Assembly (NCBI GenBank): GCA_023229685.1
Contig: JALNYT010000004.1
Span: forward strand, 248,001-312,000
DNA from: Sulfuritalea sp.
GTDB taxonomy: Bacteria; Pseudomonadota; Gammaproteobacteria; Burkholderiales; Rhodocyclaceae
Reading direction: 5' to 3'
DNA: 64,000 nt
The notes under the pieces are model-generated. The model did not search any database, had not been told where the DNA came from, and saw nothing but the letters and a program-made list of their open reading frames with translations. Shown one piece after another: positions 28,087 through 36,775 of the stretch. Both the position numbers and the translations under genes were made by a program. Positions within the stretch are counted from its first letter, which is position 1. Each line of letters begins with the position of its first letter.

Positions 28087-28111
28087 AAACCGCCGGACAT
28101 GCCGGCGGTTT
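28087..28111 (-). terminator. Rho-independent terminator of the octahaem cytochrome gene
   Basis: Minus-strand reading: AACCGCCGG, short loop, CCGGCGGTT and then TCTTATTT. The stem is at least 9 bp and is followed by a T-rich tract, about 22 bp past the stop. The + side also has TTTT, so it can work both ways. Confidence 0.85.
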
Positions 28112-28132
28112 TGGGTGAAGCCGAAGTCCCGG

Positions 28133-30055
28133 TTATAGGTTCTTGGTGTCGTGGCAGGCTGCGCCGCAAGGCTTGGTATAGGGGATCGGCATTGCCGAGC
28201 CCGGTGCCAGTCCCTTCACGCCCTTGTTGTCCTTGCGCGGAACATCGTAGAGGTGCGAGGTGATGTCGTTCATCCAGAAGTTTTTGCCGTCCTTGCCCGT
28301 GAGGCCCTTGCCGAAGCCGGCGCCGGTCTGCATGGTCTTGGTGTTGTGGCAGTCGGAACAGGTGATCTTGCTCGCGTCCACCGTGCACTTGGCCTTGTCG
28401 GCAAGGTGTGCCTTCAGGTCGGTCCTGTTCTTGTGGCAGCTGGTGCAGGATTCCGGCTTGCTCGCATCGGCCTTCAACTGGTGCGCGAACTTGGCATTGC
28501 CATGCGTATCGTGGCAGTCGGCGCACGAGACCAGATGGTTGCCGTTGCGGTACTTGGACGACTTGATGAAGTCCGTGCCCTGCTGGTGGTGGGCCTTGGA
28601 GTGCAGTCCATCCGCCCAGTAGTCACCCTTGGCGGCATCCTCGCGCGTGGTGTATTCCTTGAGGTAGGTATTGCGGGACGTGCCCGGCAGCATCATCTTG
28701 TTGGCGGTATTGACCGGCTGGTCGTTCTTCAGGTTGCCCTGGGGCCGGCTGTGGCACTGGACGCAGATCGTCGAGGCCCGTTCCGCGGCCAGCTTGTTCG
28801 GGCTGACGATGGTGGATGGCATGTCGATCTCTTTCGCCTTGTCGTGTACCGAGCCGGGACCGTGGCAGGTTTCGCAACCCATGTTGATCTCGTTGGGCTT
28901 GCCGTCGCCATCGATGTCCATCTCGCCGTTGCGATCGTTGGATGAGCCGGCGATATAGTCGCCCGCGGCGTTCTTGGTCAGCGTGTAGCCGTTGTAGTGA
29001 CAGGACGCGCATTCCTTGTCGAAGGATTTCGCCTGCGATGGATTGGCCAGTTTCTTGGTTTCTTCGTTGAACAGCCAGTCGGCATGGTAATCGCGCCAGG
29101 GCTTGCGGCCGCGGTCGGCAAAGGAGTCATCGCCGTTCTGGTTGAACTGCACGAAGGGGAACAGGTTGGCGCCGACACGGAACAGGTAGCGCTGCTTGTA
29201 CACGCCGCCACCGTAGGTCAGTTCCACCGGATAGACGCGCGGCGTGTCCTTGGGATCCTTGGCGTTCTCGGTGCGAAACTTGAGCTTGCCATCGGCATCC
29301 TTGTAGAAGGTGGCGGTGAAGCTCACGCTGGAAGCATCGGCGGGGGCCTTGGTGCTGATCTGGTACTTGTCGAAACTGCGGGTCTTGTCGAAACCGTAGA
29401 ACCAGAATTTGGTGCCGGCCATGAGCAGGTTCAGGCCCTTGTTGAACTCCGGAAAGCGCGAGAAGTCCTGCAGCTTGCCCGGCTTGCCGATGACCGTGAT
29501 GCCCAGCCGGTGCAGGGTACCGGTAAAGTGCTTCTGGTCTTCGTGGCACTCGATGCAGGCGGAACTGCCGATGTAGGTGGCATTCGCCGGCACGTTGCCG
29601 GAAATCTTGATCAACAAGGGTGCGGCACCCAGTTCATCGGTGCCCATGGACTTGCGCGACTTGTCCCCGCCAGGCAGGTACTTGCTGGTGGCGGGTTCCA
29701 CGTAGACGAAGTACTTGCCGCCGGGCACGTCGGCAAAGCTGAACTCGCCCCTGGCATTGGTCTTTGCATTCAGGTAGCGCCCGCGGTTGGCTGCCAGATT
29801 GTCTTCAAGGGGTTCGTCGTTCTTCGAATCTTTCTTGATCTCGACCGGTGTCTTGCCCATCGCCGCCACATCCGTCGCCGGGATCAGCCAGACCGTGGCG
29901 TCGACCACCTTCTGGAAGGTCTCCTTGCTGCCATCCTCGACCACGCCCTTGACCGGCGTGTTCGGATAACTCTTGACACCGGTCTGCGTGCATCCGTAAA
30001 TCAGGAACACGGATGCCAGCATCAGCAGGCCCCCGAAAATGGTCTTTCTCATCAT
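28133..30055 (-). CDS. Octahaem c-type cytochrome lipoprotein
   Basis: The 640-aa protein has a lipoprotein signal (MMRKTIFGGLLMLASVFLIYGC, shown here only to its Cys22 lipobox LIYGC). The N-terminal region (about 30-165) is a carboxypeptidase-regulatory-like beta fold with NAKTNARGEFSFADVPGGKYF. Seven CxxCH haem sites follow: CIECH, CASCH, CETCH, CVQCH, CADCH, CTSCH and CSDCH. Near residue 630 an eighth site reads CGAACH, a three-residue-spaced variant (CX3CH). It should sit on the membrane as a periplasmic or outer-membrane-facing electron conduit. The partner is unknown. A sigma-54 promoter and twin palindromic enhancers lie upstream, next to the regulator gene. Confidence 0.88.
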   Translation of the reverse strand: MMRKTIFGGLLMLASVFLIYGCTQTGVKSYPNTPVKGVVEDGSKETFQKVVDATVWLIPATDVAAMGKTPVEIKKDSKNDEPLEDNLAANRGRYLNAKTNARGEFSFADVPGGKYFVYVEPATSKYLPGGDKSRKSMGTDELGAAPLLIKISGNVPANATYIGSSACIECHEDQKHFTGTLHRLGITVIGKPGKLQDFSRFPEFNKGLNLLMAGTKFWFYGFDKTRSFDKYQISTKAPADASSVSFTATFYKDADGKLKFRTENAKDPKDTPRVYPVELTYGGGVYKQRYLFRVGANLFPFVQFNQNGDDSFADRGRKPWRDYHADWLFNEETKKLANPSQAKSFDKECASCHYNGYTLTKNAAGDYIAGSSNDRNGEMDIDGDGKPNEINMGCETCHGPGSVHDKAKEIDMPSTIVSPNKLAAERASTICVQCHSRPQGNLKNDQPVNTANKMMLPGTSRNTYLKEYTTREDAAKGDYWADGLHSKAHHQQGTDFIKSSKYRNGNHLVSCADCHDTHGNAKFAHQLKADASKPESCTSCHKNRTDLKAHLADKAKCTVDASKITCSDCHNTKTMQTGAGFGKGLTGKDGKNFWMNDITSHLYDVPRKDNKGVKGLAPGSAMPIPYTKPCGAACHDTKNL

Positions 30056-30092
30056 GATCCCCTTATATATTTAGGCTATTGGCGGGAATAGG

Positions 30093-30108
30093 AGCAATCC
30101 CCATGCCA
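30093..30108 (-). promoter_or_regulatory. Sigma-54 (-24/-12) promoter of the octahaem cytochrome gene
   Basis: The minus strand reads TGGCATGGGGATTGCT, matching TGGCACG-N4-TTGCW at all but one position, with the invariant GG and GC exactly spaced. It lies about 38 bp upstream of the ATG at 30055. The gene just upstream encodes a sigma-54 activator. Confidence 0.88.
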
Positions 30109-30169
30109 GCAGGCTCTGTTGCTTTCTGGCTGAATTGCCAGTCGATTCTCGCCCACAAGGGGTTCTGGA

Positions 30170-30207
30170 TGTCACTTAATAGTGACATCTGTCACTTATC
30201 GGTGACA
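30170..30207. promoter_or_regulatory. Two tandem palindromic enhancer sites (UAS) for the sigma-54 activator
   Basis: TGTCACTTAATAGTGACA (30170-30187) and TGTCACTTATCGGTGACA (30190-30207) are two 18-bp palindromes 20 bp apart, about two helical turns. They lie 62-99 bp upstream of the -24 element, a classic position for an NtrC-type activator. The second overlaps the last codons of the activator gene. Confidence 0.85.
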
Positions 30208-31580
30208 ATTCCCCAGCGTTTCGTGCGTACGTACAAATTCTGTCGTGGGATGCCGCTCAGACGCGCAGCTTCGGACACGTTGCCCCCGGCCGCGTCGAGC
30301 AGACGCAGAAAATATTCGCGTTCAAAATCGGCGCGCGCGTCCTGATAGCGGAGCGCGGCCACCGCCGTCTCTTCGGTGAGCGGCGCATCGGTGGAGGGAT
30401 CGCCGGTCGGAAACAAGTGCAGGGTATCGATCGGGCCGCTCGCATGCAGTGCCACTGCACGCTCGATGCAGTGCTGGAGCTGACGCACATTGCCTTCCCA
30501 ACGACAGCTTTCCAGCGCCTGCAGGGCGGCGGGTGTGAGCGGCCCGCAAGTCTTGCCAAATTTGGTGCTGTAAAAATCGAGGAAATGCGCGGCCAGCGGC
30601 ACGATGTCGCCAGTGCGCTCGCGCAACGGCGGCATGGTCACAGACACCACCGCGATACGGTAGTAAAGGTCCTCCCGAAATCGACCGGCCTTGACCTCGG
30701 CAAGCAGGGGACGGTTGGTAGCGCAGATCAGGCGAAAGTCGGCTTGGCGGGGCTGGGTGCTGCCGATGCGAGTGAAGCTGTGATCCTGCAATACGCGCAG
30801 CAGGCTGCTTTGCAGCTTCGGGCTCATGTCGGCGATTTCGTCGAGGAACAAGGTGCCCTTGTGCGCCTTTTCAAAGTAGCCGGCATTGGCCTGGTTGGCT
30901 CCGGTAAAGGCGCCTTTTTCATAGCCGAACAGCAGGCTTTCCAGCAGGGTTTCCGGCAGTCCGCCGCAATTGACCTCAAGAAAGAGATTTGTGGCACGCG
31001 CGCTCAGGGAGTGAATCAGTTTGGCGGCGAGTTCCTTGCCGGTACCGCTTTCACCTTCCAGCAACACCGTAGTGTCGAGGCCGGCGACCTGGCGGATCTG
31101 GCCGAGTACGCGTTCCATGGCAGGAGACTGGCCGATGAATGCCGGCGCGTCCGATTCGCTGGCGAGGCGGGCGCGCAGTCCATGGATTTCGCGATAGGCC
31201 CGGTCGAGTTCCAGCGCCTTGCCGATGACGGCTTCCAGGGCTTCCAGGTCTTCAAAGGGCTTGGTCAGATAATCGAACACTCCCTCGCGCACCGCGGCTA
31301 CGGCATCGCGCACGTCGGCGAACCCGGTCATCAGAATGCCCACCAGATGCGGCCGGCGCGCGCGGAACTCGCGCAGCAGGTCGATGCCATTGTCACCGGG
31401 AAGGCGCTGATCCATCAGCACCAGGTTGAAATCCTCGGCCGCGAACAACTGGCGTGCTTCTGCGCCGTCGGTAGCAAGGCTCACCAGCGCTGTCTTGGGC
31501 AATAGTCGGTCGAGCAGAAGGCGGGTGTGGCGATCGTCATCGACGACAAGGATTTTGGGCAGCATGTCGGTTGGGGCCAT
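30192..31580 (-). CDS. Sigma-54-dependent response regulator (NtrC family)
   Basis: The start at 31580 (MAPTDMLPKILVVDDD) overlaps the kinase stop as TAATG; the long upstream frame is kinase antiphase sequence. The 462-aa protein has a receiver domain with phospho-acceptor Asp57 (LVLMDQRLPGDNG) and a AAA+ domain with Walker A GESGTGKE and the sigma-54 contact loop GYEKGAFTGA. A Fis-type helix-turn-helix follows (AARLSGIPRQNLYVRTKRWG). It activates sigma-54 promoters when phosphorylated by the partner kinase. The adjacent UAS pair and -24/-12 promoter make the octahaem cytochrome gene the obvious target. Confidence 0.95.
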   Translation of the reverse strand: MAPTDMLPKILVVDDDRHTRLLLDRLLPKTALVSLATDGAEARQLFAAEDFNLVLMDQRLPGDNGIDLLREFRARRPHLVGILMTGFADVRDAVAAVREGVFDYLTKPFEDLEALEAVIGKALELDRAYREIHGLRARLASESDAPAFIGQSPAMERVLGQIRQVAGLDTTVLLEGESGTGKELAAKLIHSLSARATNLFLEVNCGGLPETLLESLLFGYEKGAFTGANQANAGYFEKAHKGTLFLDEIADMSPKLQSSLLRVLQDHSFTRIGSTQPRQADFRLICATNRPLLAEVKAGRFREDLYYRIAVVSVTMPPLRERTGDIVPLAAHFLDFYSTKFGKTCGPLTPAALQALESCRWEGNVRQLQHCIERAVALHASGPIDTLHLFPTGDPSTDAPLTEETAVAALRYQDARADFEREYFLRLLDAAGGNVSEAARLSGIPRQNLYVRTKRWGIVTDK

Positions 31581-33364
31581 TATTGGTTGAGGGGTAAGTC
31601 GGGCAAGGAATTTGGCAACCAGACCGCAATTCGCGTGCCATGCCCCGGTTTGCTGCTTGCGCTCACCTGCCCGCCGTGCAGCAGCGCGACATGCTGCACG
31701 ACCGGCAGGCCAAGGCCGGTGCCGTCGCTGTGCGTGGTGTAGAAAGGCACGAAGATTTTTTCCATCACCTCGGGCGGCATGCCCCGGCCGTGATCGCTCA
31801 CTGCCAGCGACCAGCCAGGCACTCCGCGCATTGGATCCTGTTCTCGTTCCAGGGTGATGACAATGGCGCCGTTGTCTGTCGTGGCCTGAGCCGCGTTGAC
31901 CAGCAGGTTGAACAAGGCGTGGCGGATCAGGATCGGATCGATCGTCAGCACGACCGGTTCGTCCGGTAACTTCGTCTCGACCGGCAGATGCTTGTTTTCG
32001 GTCTGGCGGAACAGCAGCACCGTGTCCTCGATCAGTTCCGCCATCGGAGTCGGTTTGCTGTCGAAACAGGAGACCTTGGAAAATGCCAGCATGCGCTTGA
32101 CGAAGGCGCGGCAATCCTCCCCGGCACCGCGAATCTCGCCCAGCAACTCGCGTGTGCGCGCCGGATTGTCGGGCTCGCGTTCTGCCAGTTGGGCCAGGTT
32201 CACCACGCCGACGAGCGGATTGTTCAACTGGTGGGCGATGCTGCCAACCATGGTACCCAGTGCCGACAGTTTCTCTAGCTGCAGGATGCGGCCGTACTCG
32301 GCATTGAAGCGCAGCAACTGGTGCTCGAGGTCGTGCTGGCGCCGGTAGTCGCTCTCAACCCGGTCGAGGGCAAGGTAGAACACTCCGAGTACCCCAATTG
32401 CCGCCAGCAGGCCGATCGTCGTAACGGCGACGATCGACCATTGAAAGGCAGATTCCAGCGCGGTGATGTCGCGAATCACCACCAGGTCGCCGATGTGGCG
32501 CCGGCCGACGTCCGTGAGGGAAACGACGGAGAGATGCAATGACCGCCCGTGGTCTTCGATTTCCGCGGTCCCTTCGACAAGCAGCTTCCGAAGCGTGAGG
32601 TCGTTCAGTGCAACGGGCAGCAGATCGATCGTTTGCGCCAGCGCCACGTAGCTCGTGAAGCGGTCCCAGTTTCCCTCGCGCTTCATCATGGCCTGGCCGC
32701 GCTGCCATTGCTGCGGCAACACCATGCGCTTGTCGACTAGGACCAGCATGTCCACCGACAGGCTATCCTTGATTTCGCTGATCAGATGCTCGATCTCTTC
32801 ACCGATCTCGAGGTAGCCGAGCACCTGGCCGTTATGGCGCCAGGGCATCACCAGCCTGAGCGTAAGTGTCCCCAGAGCCCCCAGTTCGAGGCCGTGTACC
32901 GCGTCCTGTTGTTTTCTCGCTTTGATCGTCGTGAGCCGATCGATTTCGTCGCCGAACTCATCGGGACTGTGGAATCGATAGAGGTTGATCAGGTCCGGGC
33001 CGGTGAAATACAGGTGTGTGATGTGGTGCTTGTCGCGCAGGTTGGCGAACAAGGGGCTTAGCTGTTGGGACAGAGCGGAGCGGTCAAGGTTGCGGAATGC
33101 CCGCTCGATGGACTGATTGGTCATCATCGCGCGCATCGTCGCGATCATCAGGTTGGTGTCTTTGTCCAGCTTCTGCACGAAAAGCTTTTCCACGGCCGCT
33201 GTGCGCTCGGCGATATCCTGGTCGCGGATGTTGGCCTCGACCCGCAAGATGGCAACTGTAAACACGCCCATGATGAAGACGAGCACGACAGCGAGGGGGG
33301 CTATGAAGCGCGCCTTGATGCGACGGGGTTTCCTCGCTTGGGACGCAGGGCTGATTTGAGTCAT
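31580..33364 (-). CDS. Membrane sensor histidine kinase, partner of the sigma-54 activator
   Basis: The start at 33364 (MTQISPASQARKPRR) is preferred to a TTG 12 codons earlier. The 594-aa protein has TM1 at about residues 20-41, a large periplasmic sensor with DLINLYRFHSPDEFGDEIDR and LGTLTLRLVMPWRHNG (double-Cache type as I recall it), and TM2 at about 308-333. It has a HisKA-type SIAHQLNNPLVGVVN with the phospho-His near residue 375 and a C-terminal ATPase with HGRGMPPEVMEKIF and GTGLGLPVVQ. The ligand is unknown. It is translationally coupled to the response regulator and divergent from dnaE2. Confidence 0.93.
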   Translation of the reverse strand: MTQISPASQARKPRRIKARFIAPLAVVLVFIMGVFTVAILRVEANIRDQDIAERTAAVEKLFVQKLDKDTNLMIATMRAMMTNQSIERAFRNLDRSALSQQLSPLFANLRDKHHITHLYFTGPDLINLYRFHSPDEFGDEIDRLTTIKARKQQDAVHGLELGALGTLTLRLVMPWRHNGQVLGYLEIGEEIEHLISEIKDSLSVDMLVLVDKRMVLPQQWQRGQAMMKREGNWDRFTSYVALAQTIDLLPVALNDLTLRKLLVEGTAEIEDHGRSLHLSVVSLTDVGRRHIGDLVVIRDITALESAFQWSIVAVTTIGLLAAIGVLGVFYLALDRVESDYRRQHDLEHQLLRFNAEYGRILQLEKLSALGTMVGSIAHQLNNPLVGVVNLAQLAEREPDNPARTRELLGEIRGAGEDCRAFVKRMLAFSKVSCFDSKPTPMAELIEDTVLLFRQTENKHLPVETKLPDEPVVLTIDPILIRHALFNLLVNAAQATTDNGAIVITLEREQDPMRGVPGWSLAVSDHGRGMPPEVMEKIFVPFYTTHSDGTGLGLPVVQHVALLHGGQVSASSKPGHGTRIAVWLPNSLPDLPLNQ

Positions 33365-33483
33365 CGGACAGAGTGTGCCGTGTCCGTTCCCGCCACGCAA
33401 CTGCGGGCTACCTCCTTTCCGGGAAAGCCGTCGTCCGACAGGAAATGGGGGGGCGCACGCGGGTCGATGAAGTTTGCGCTAGA

Positions 33484-33499
33484 CTGTATATAAACACAG
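33484..33499 (+). promoter_or_regulatory. LexA (SOS) box upstream of dnaE2
   Basis: CTGTATATAAACACAG is a perfect CTGT-N8-ACAG site 14 bp upstream of the dnaE2 ATG. With the lexA site it shows that the separated mutasome genes share SOS control. Confidence 0.9.
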
Positions 33500-33513
33500 T
33501 TATCGCCCGCGCC

Positions 33514-36500
33514 ATGACATCCCTTCCGGCCTACGCCGAACTCCACTGCATTTCCAACTTCAGTTTCCTGCGCGGCGCGTCGCACGCCGAGGAACTGGTG
33601 GCGCGGGCGGTGCGGCTGGGCTATGCGGCGCTGGCGATCACCGACGAATGCAGCTTCGCCGGCAGCGTGCGCGCGCATCTGGCGGCGCGGGCCGCGGCGC
33701 TGCAACTGATCCACGGCACCGAACTGCGCCTCGTCTGCGGCATGAAGCTGGTGCTGCTGGCGCAGAATCGTGCCGGCTACGGCAATCTTTCGGCGCTGGT
33801 GACGCTAGGTCGGCGGCGCGCGGGGAAAGGCGCCTACCATCTGACGCGCAACGATCTTGCCGGCTGGGACGGCGGCGGCGTGCCGGATTGCCTGGCGCTG
33901 TGGGTTCCTTCAGGAGTCGGCGCTGGCGAGACGGCGATTTGGGTCACCGATGCGACTTGGCTGGGTGAACACTTCGCCGGTCGCGCCTGGATCGCCTTCG
34001 AGCGGCATCTGCGGCCCGACGACCATGAGCGCCTCATCGCTTTGCGCGAACTGGCGGCGGCGACGCATCTGCCGCTGGTCGCCACCGGCGACGTGCACAT
34101 GCATGCGCGCTCAAGGCGGCCGCTGCAGGACGTGCTGGCCGCCTTGCGCCTCAACACCACGGTGGCGGCGGCGGGCGAGGCGCTGTTCGCCAACGGCGAA
34201 CGCCACCTGCGCTCACGCCTGGCGCTGGCACGCCTGTACCCGTCCGAGCTGCTGGCCGAGACGTTGAAGATCGCCGCACGCTGCAATTTTTCCTTCGACG
34301 AACTGCGCTACGAGTATCCGGAAGAGGTGGTGCCGGCGGGAGAAACGCCGGACTCCTGGCTGCGGCAGTTGACCATAGAAGGCCTCGCGCGGCGTTATCC
34401 GGCCGGCGTGCCGGACAAGGTGCTGGCGCAGGTCGAACACGAACTGCGGCTGATCGCCGAGATGACCTATGCGCCGTATTTTCTGACCGTTCATGACATC
34501 GTCGCCTGGGCGCGTGGACAGGGCATCCTGTGCCAGGGGCGCGGCTCGGCGGCGAACTCGGCGGTGTGCTACGCGCTGTATGTCACCGAAGTCGATCCGG
34601 CGCGGGCCGCGATGTTGTTCGAGCGCTTCGTTTCGAAGGAACGCAACGAGCCGCCGGATATCGATGTCGATTTCGAACACCAGCGGCGCGAGGAAGTCAT
34701 CCAGTACATCTACGCCAAGTACGGCCGCGAACGTGCGGCGCTGGCCGCCGCCGTGATCACTTACCGTACCCGCAGCGCGCTGCGCGATGCCGGGCGGGCG
34801 CTGGGCTTTCCGCTGGCGGCCATCGACCGCCTGGCCGGCAATCTGGCCTGGTGGGAAAAACGCGACGAACTGCCGCAGCGCTTTGCCGAAGCCGGGCTCG
34901 ATCCGGAGCAGCCCAAGGTGCAACGCTGGCTGGCGATTTCACAAATGCTGATCGGTTTTCCGCGCCATTTGTCGCAGCATGTCGGCGGCTTCGTCATCGC
35001 GCGCTCGCGGCTCGATCGCCTGGTGCCGGTGGAAAATGCCGCGATGCCGGAGCGCACCGTGATCCAGTGGGACAAGGACGACATCGATGCGCTGGGCCTG
35101 ATGAAAGTCGATGTGCTGGCGCTGGGCATGCTCAGCGCGATTCGCCGCATGCTCGTTGCGGTGGAGCGCCGGCACGGCAAGCCGTTCGCCCTGGCCGACG
35201 TGCCGGCCGAGGATGCGGCAACCTACGCCATGGTCTCGCGGGCCGATACGGTCGGCGTGTTCCAGGTCGAATCGCGGGCGCAGATGGCCATGCTGCCGCG
35301 CCTGCGGCCCGCCTGCTTCTACGACCTGGTGATCGAAGTGGCGCTGGTGCGCCCGGGGCCGATCCAGGGCAACATGGTGCACCCGTATCTCAGGCGGCGG
35401 CAGGGCCTCGAGCCGGTCAGCTATCCCTCGGAAGCGGTGCGCGGCGTGCTCGAACGCACCCTGGGCATACCGATCTTCCAGGAGCAGGCGATGCAGATCG
35501 CCATCGTTGCCGCCGGCTTCACGCCCGGCGAAGCGGATCAACTGCGTCGCGCCATGGCAGCGTGGAAGCGAAAGGGCGGGCTGGGCCCATTCCGCGACAA
35601 GCTGATCAATGGCATGCGCGAGCGCGGCTATGCCGACGACTTCGCCGAGGCGCTGTACCGCCAGATCGAAGGCTTCGGCGACTACGGTTTTCCGGAATCG
35701 CATGCGGCCAGTTTTGCGCTGCTGGTGTATGTCTCGGCCTGGCTCAAGCGGCACGAACCGGCGGCCTTTCTGCTCGGACTGCTGAACTCGCAGCCGATGG
35801 GTTTCTATTCCGCCTCGCAACTGGTGCAGGACGCGCGCCGTCACGGCGTGGAGGTGCGGCCGGTGGATGTCACGCTGAGCGACTGGGACAGTACGCTGGA
35901 AGGCGATCAGCTTGCCAGCGTGCGCCTCGGCTTGCAGCAGGTACGCAACTTCGTCGCGGCGGCGGGCAGCCGCATCGTCGCGGCGCGCGAGGCAGCGCCG
36001 TTTATCGATCTGGCCGATCTGGCCAAGCGCGCGGACCTTGTCCGTGCCGATCTTGATGCGCTGGCCGCCGCCGGTGCCCTGGTGCAACTGGCTGGGCACC
36101 GGCGCCAGGCGGCATGGGCGGCGGCAGCGATTCCGCTGCAGCGCGATCTGTTCGCCGGTGTCGCGCCGCGCGAAGAGCTCGTGAATTTTTCCGCGCCACG
36201 CGAGGGCGAAGGCATTGCTGCCGACTATCGCAGCCTCGGCCTCAGCCTCGGTCGCCATCCGCTGGCGCTGTTGCGCTCGCGGCTCGTGGCGAGACGCTAC
36301 CTGTCGGCGATGGATTTGCGTGCGAGCGACAACAACGCCGTGGTGCGCTGCGCCGGCATCGTTACCTGCCGCCAGCGGCCGGGCACGGCCAATGGCGTCA
36401 TCTTCGTCACGCTGGAAGACGAAACCGGGTTCGCCAACGTGGTGGTATTCAATGATTTGGCGTCCCGCCAGCGCCGACTCCTGCTCGGCAGCCGCCTATT

Positions 36501-36630
36501 GGGCGTGGCCGGAACTTTGCAGCGCGAAGGCGAGGGCGAGCATGCGGTGGTGCATCTGATTGCCAGGCGCCTGTTCGATCACAGCGAGCTGCTCGGGCGC
36601 CTGGTCACGGCGAGCCGGGATTTTTGCTGA
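33514..36630 (+). CDS. dnaE2: DnaE2, error-prone DNA polymerase III alpha subunit
   Basis: The start at 33514 (MTSLPAYAELHCISNFSFLRG) matches the DnaE2 N-terminus and follows the SOS box; the earlier frame is spurious. The 1038-aa protein has an N-terminal PHP domain, the DNA polymerase III alpha palm with PDIDVDFEHQRREEV carrying catalytic Asp residues, the DGFP-like GDYGFPESHAASFALLVY fingers block, and an OB-fold near the C-terminus. It works with ImuA and ImuB in SOS mutagenesis. Two copies of the dispersed 22-bp motif lie inside the gene. It stands 10 kb from imuAB instead of in one operon. Confidence 0.94.
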   Translation: MTSLPAYAELHCISNFSFLRGASHAEELVARAVRLGYAALAITDECSFAGSVRAHLAARAAALQLIHGTELRLVCGMKLVLLAQNRAGYGNLSALVTLGRRRAGKGAYHLTRNDLAGWDGGGVPDCLALWVPSGVGAGETAIWVTDATWLGEHFAGRAWIAFERHLRPDDHERLIALRELAAATHLPLVATGDVHMHARSRRPLQDVLAALRLNTTVAAAGEALFANGERHLRSRLALARLYPSELLAETLKIAARCNFSFDELRYEYPEEVVPAGETPDSWLRQLTIEGLARRYPAGVPDKVLAQVEHELRLIAEMTYAPYFLTVHDIVAWARGQGILCQGRGSAANSAVCYALYVTEVDPARAAMLFERFVSKERNEPPDIDVDFEHQRREEVIQYIYAKYGRERAALAAAVITYRTRSALRDAGRALGFPLAAIDRLAGNLAWWEKRDELPQRFAEAGLDPEQPKVQRWLAISQMLIGFPRHLSQHVGGFVIARSRLDRLVPVENAAMPERTVIQWDKDDIDALGLMKVDVLALGMLSAIRRMLVAVERRHGKPFALADVPAEDAATYAMVSRADTVGVFQVESRAQMAMLPRLRPACFYDLVIEVALVRPGPIQGNMVHPYLRRRQGLEPVSYPSEAVRGVLERTLGIPIFQEQAMQIAIVAAGFTPGEADQLRRAMAAWKRKGGLGPFRDKLINGMRERGYADDFAEALYRQIEGFGDYGFPESHAASFALLVYVSAWLKRHEPAAFLLGLLNSQPMGFYSASQLVQDARRHGVEVRPVDVTLSDWDSTLEGDQLASVRLGLQQVRNFVAAAGSRIVAAREAAPFIDLADLAKRADLVRADLDALAAAGALVQLAGHRRQAAWAAAAIPLQRDLFAGVAPREELVNFSAPREGEGIAADYRSLGLSLGRHPLALLRSRLVARRYLSAMDLRASDNNAVVRCAGIVTCRQRPGTANGVIFVTLEDETGFANVVVFNDLASRQRRLLLGSRLLGVAGTLQREGEGEHAVVHLIARRLFDHSELLGRLVTASRDFC
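33915..33936 (+). repeat. Dispersed 22-bp motif, copy 8 (inside dnaE2, sense)
   Basis: Exact core with AG as the variable pair. The gene reads SGVGAGETAIWVT here, in what looks like a surface loop of the PHP domain. Confidence 0.8.
36458..36479 (-). repeat. Dispersed 22-bp motif, copy 9 (inside dnaE2, antisense)
   Basis: Core AGTCGGCGCTGGCG is exact; the second half is ACGCCA in place of ACGGCG. The gene reads LASRQRRLLLG here, in the C-terminal OB-fold. Confidence 0.65.
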
Positions 36631-36775
36631 GCGGAAATATGGCCTCTGGATCGCGATTGACCGTCGCCAAACTCCCGTGCAACAAAATGCGATTACAGAC
36701 TCAATTTAGATTTAAAGTGTCGGTGGTCAAGGCCTGACGGCGGCAAGCCAGCCCGCAGGTCGTAATGGAGATGCC

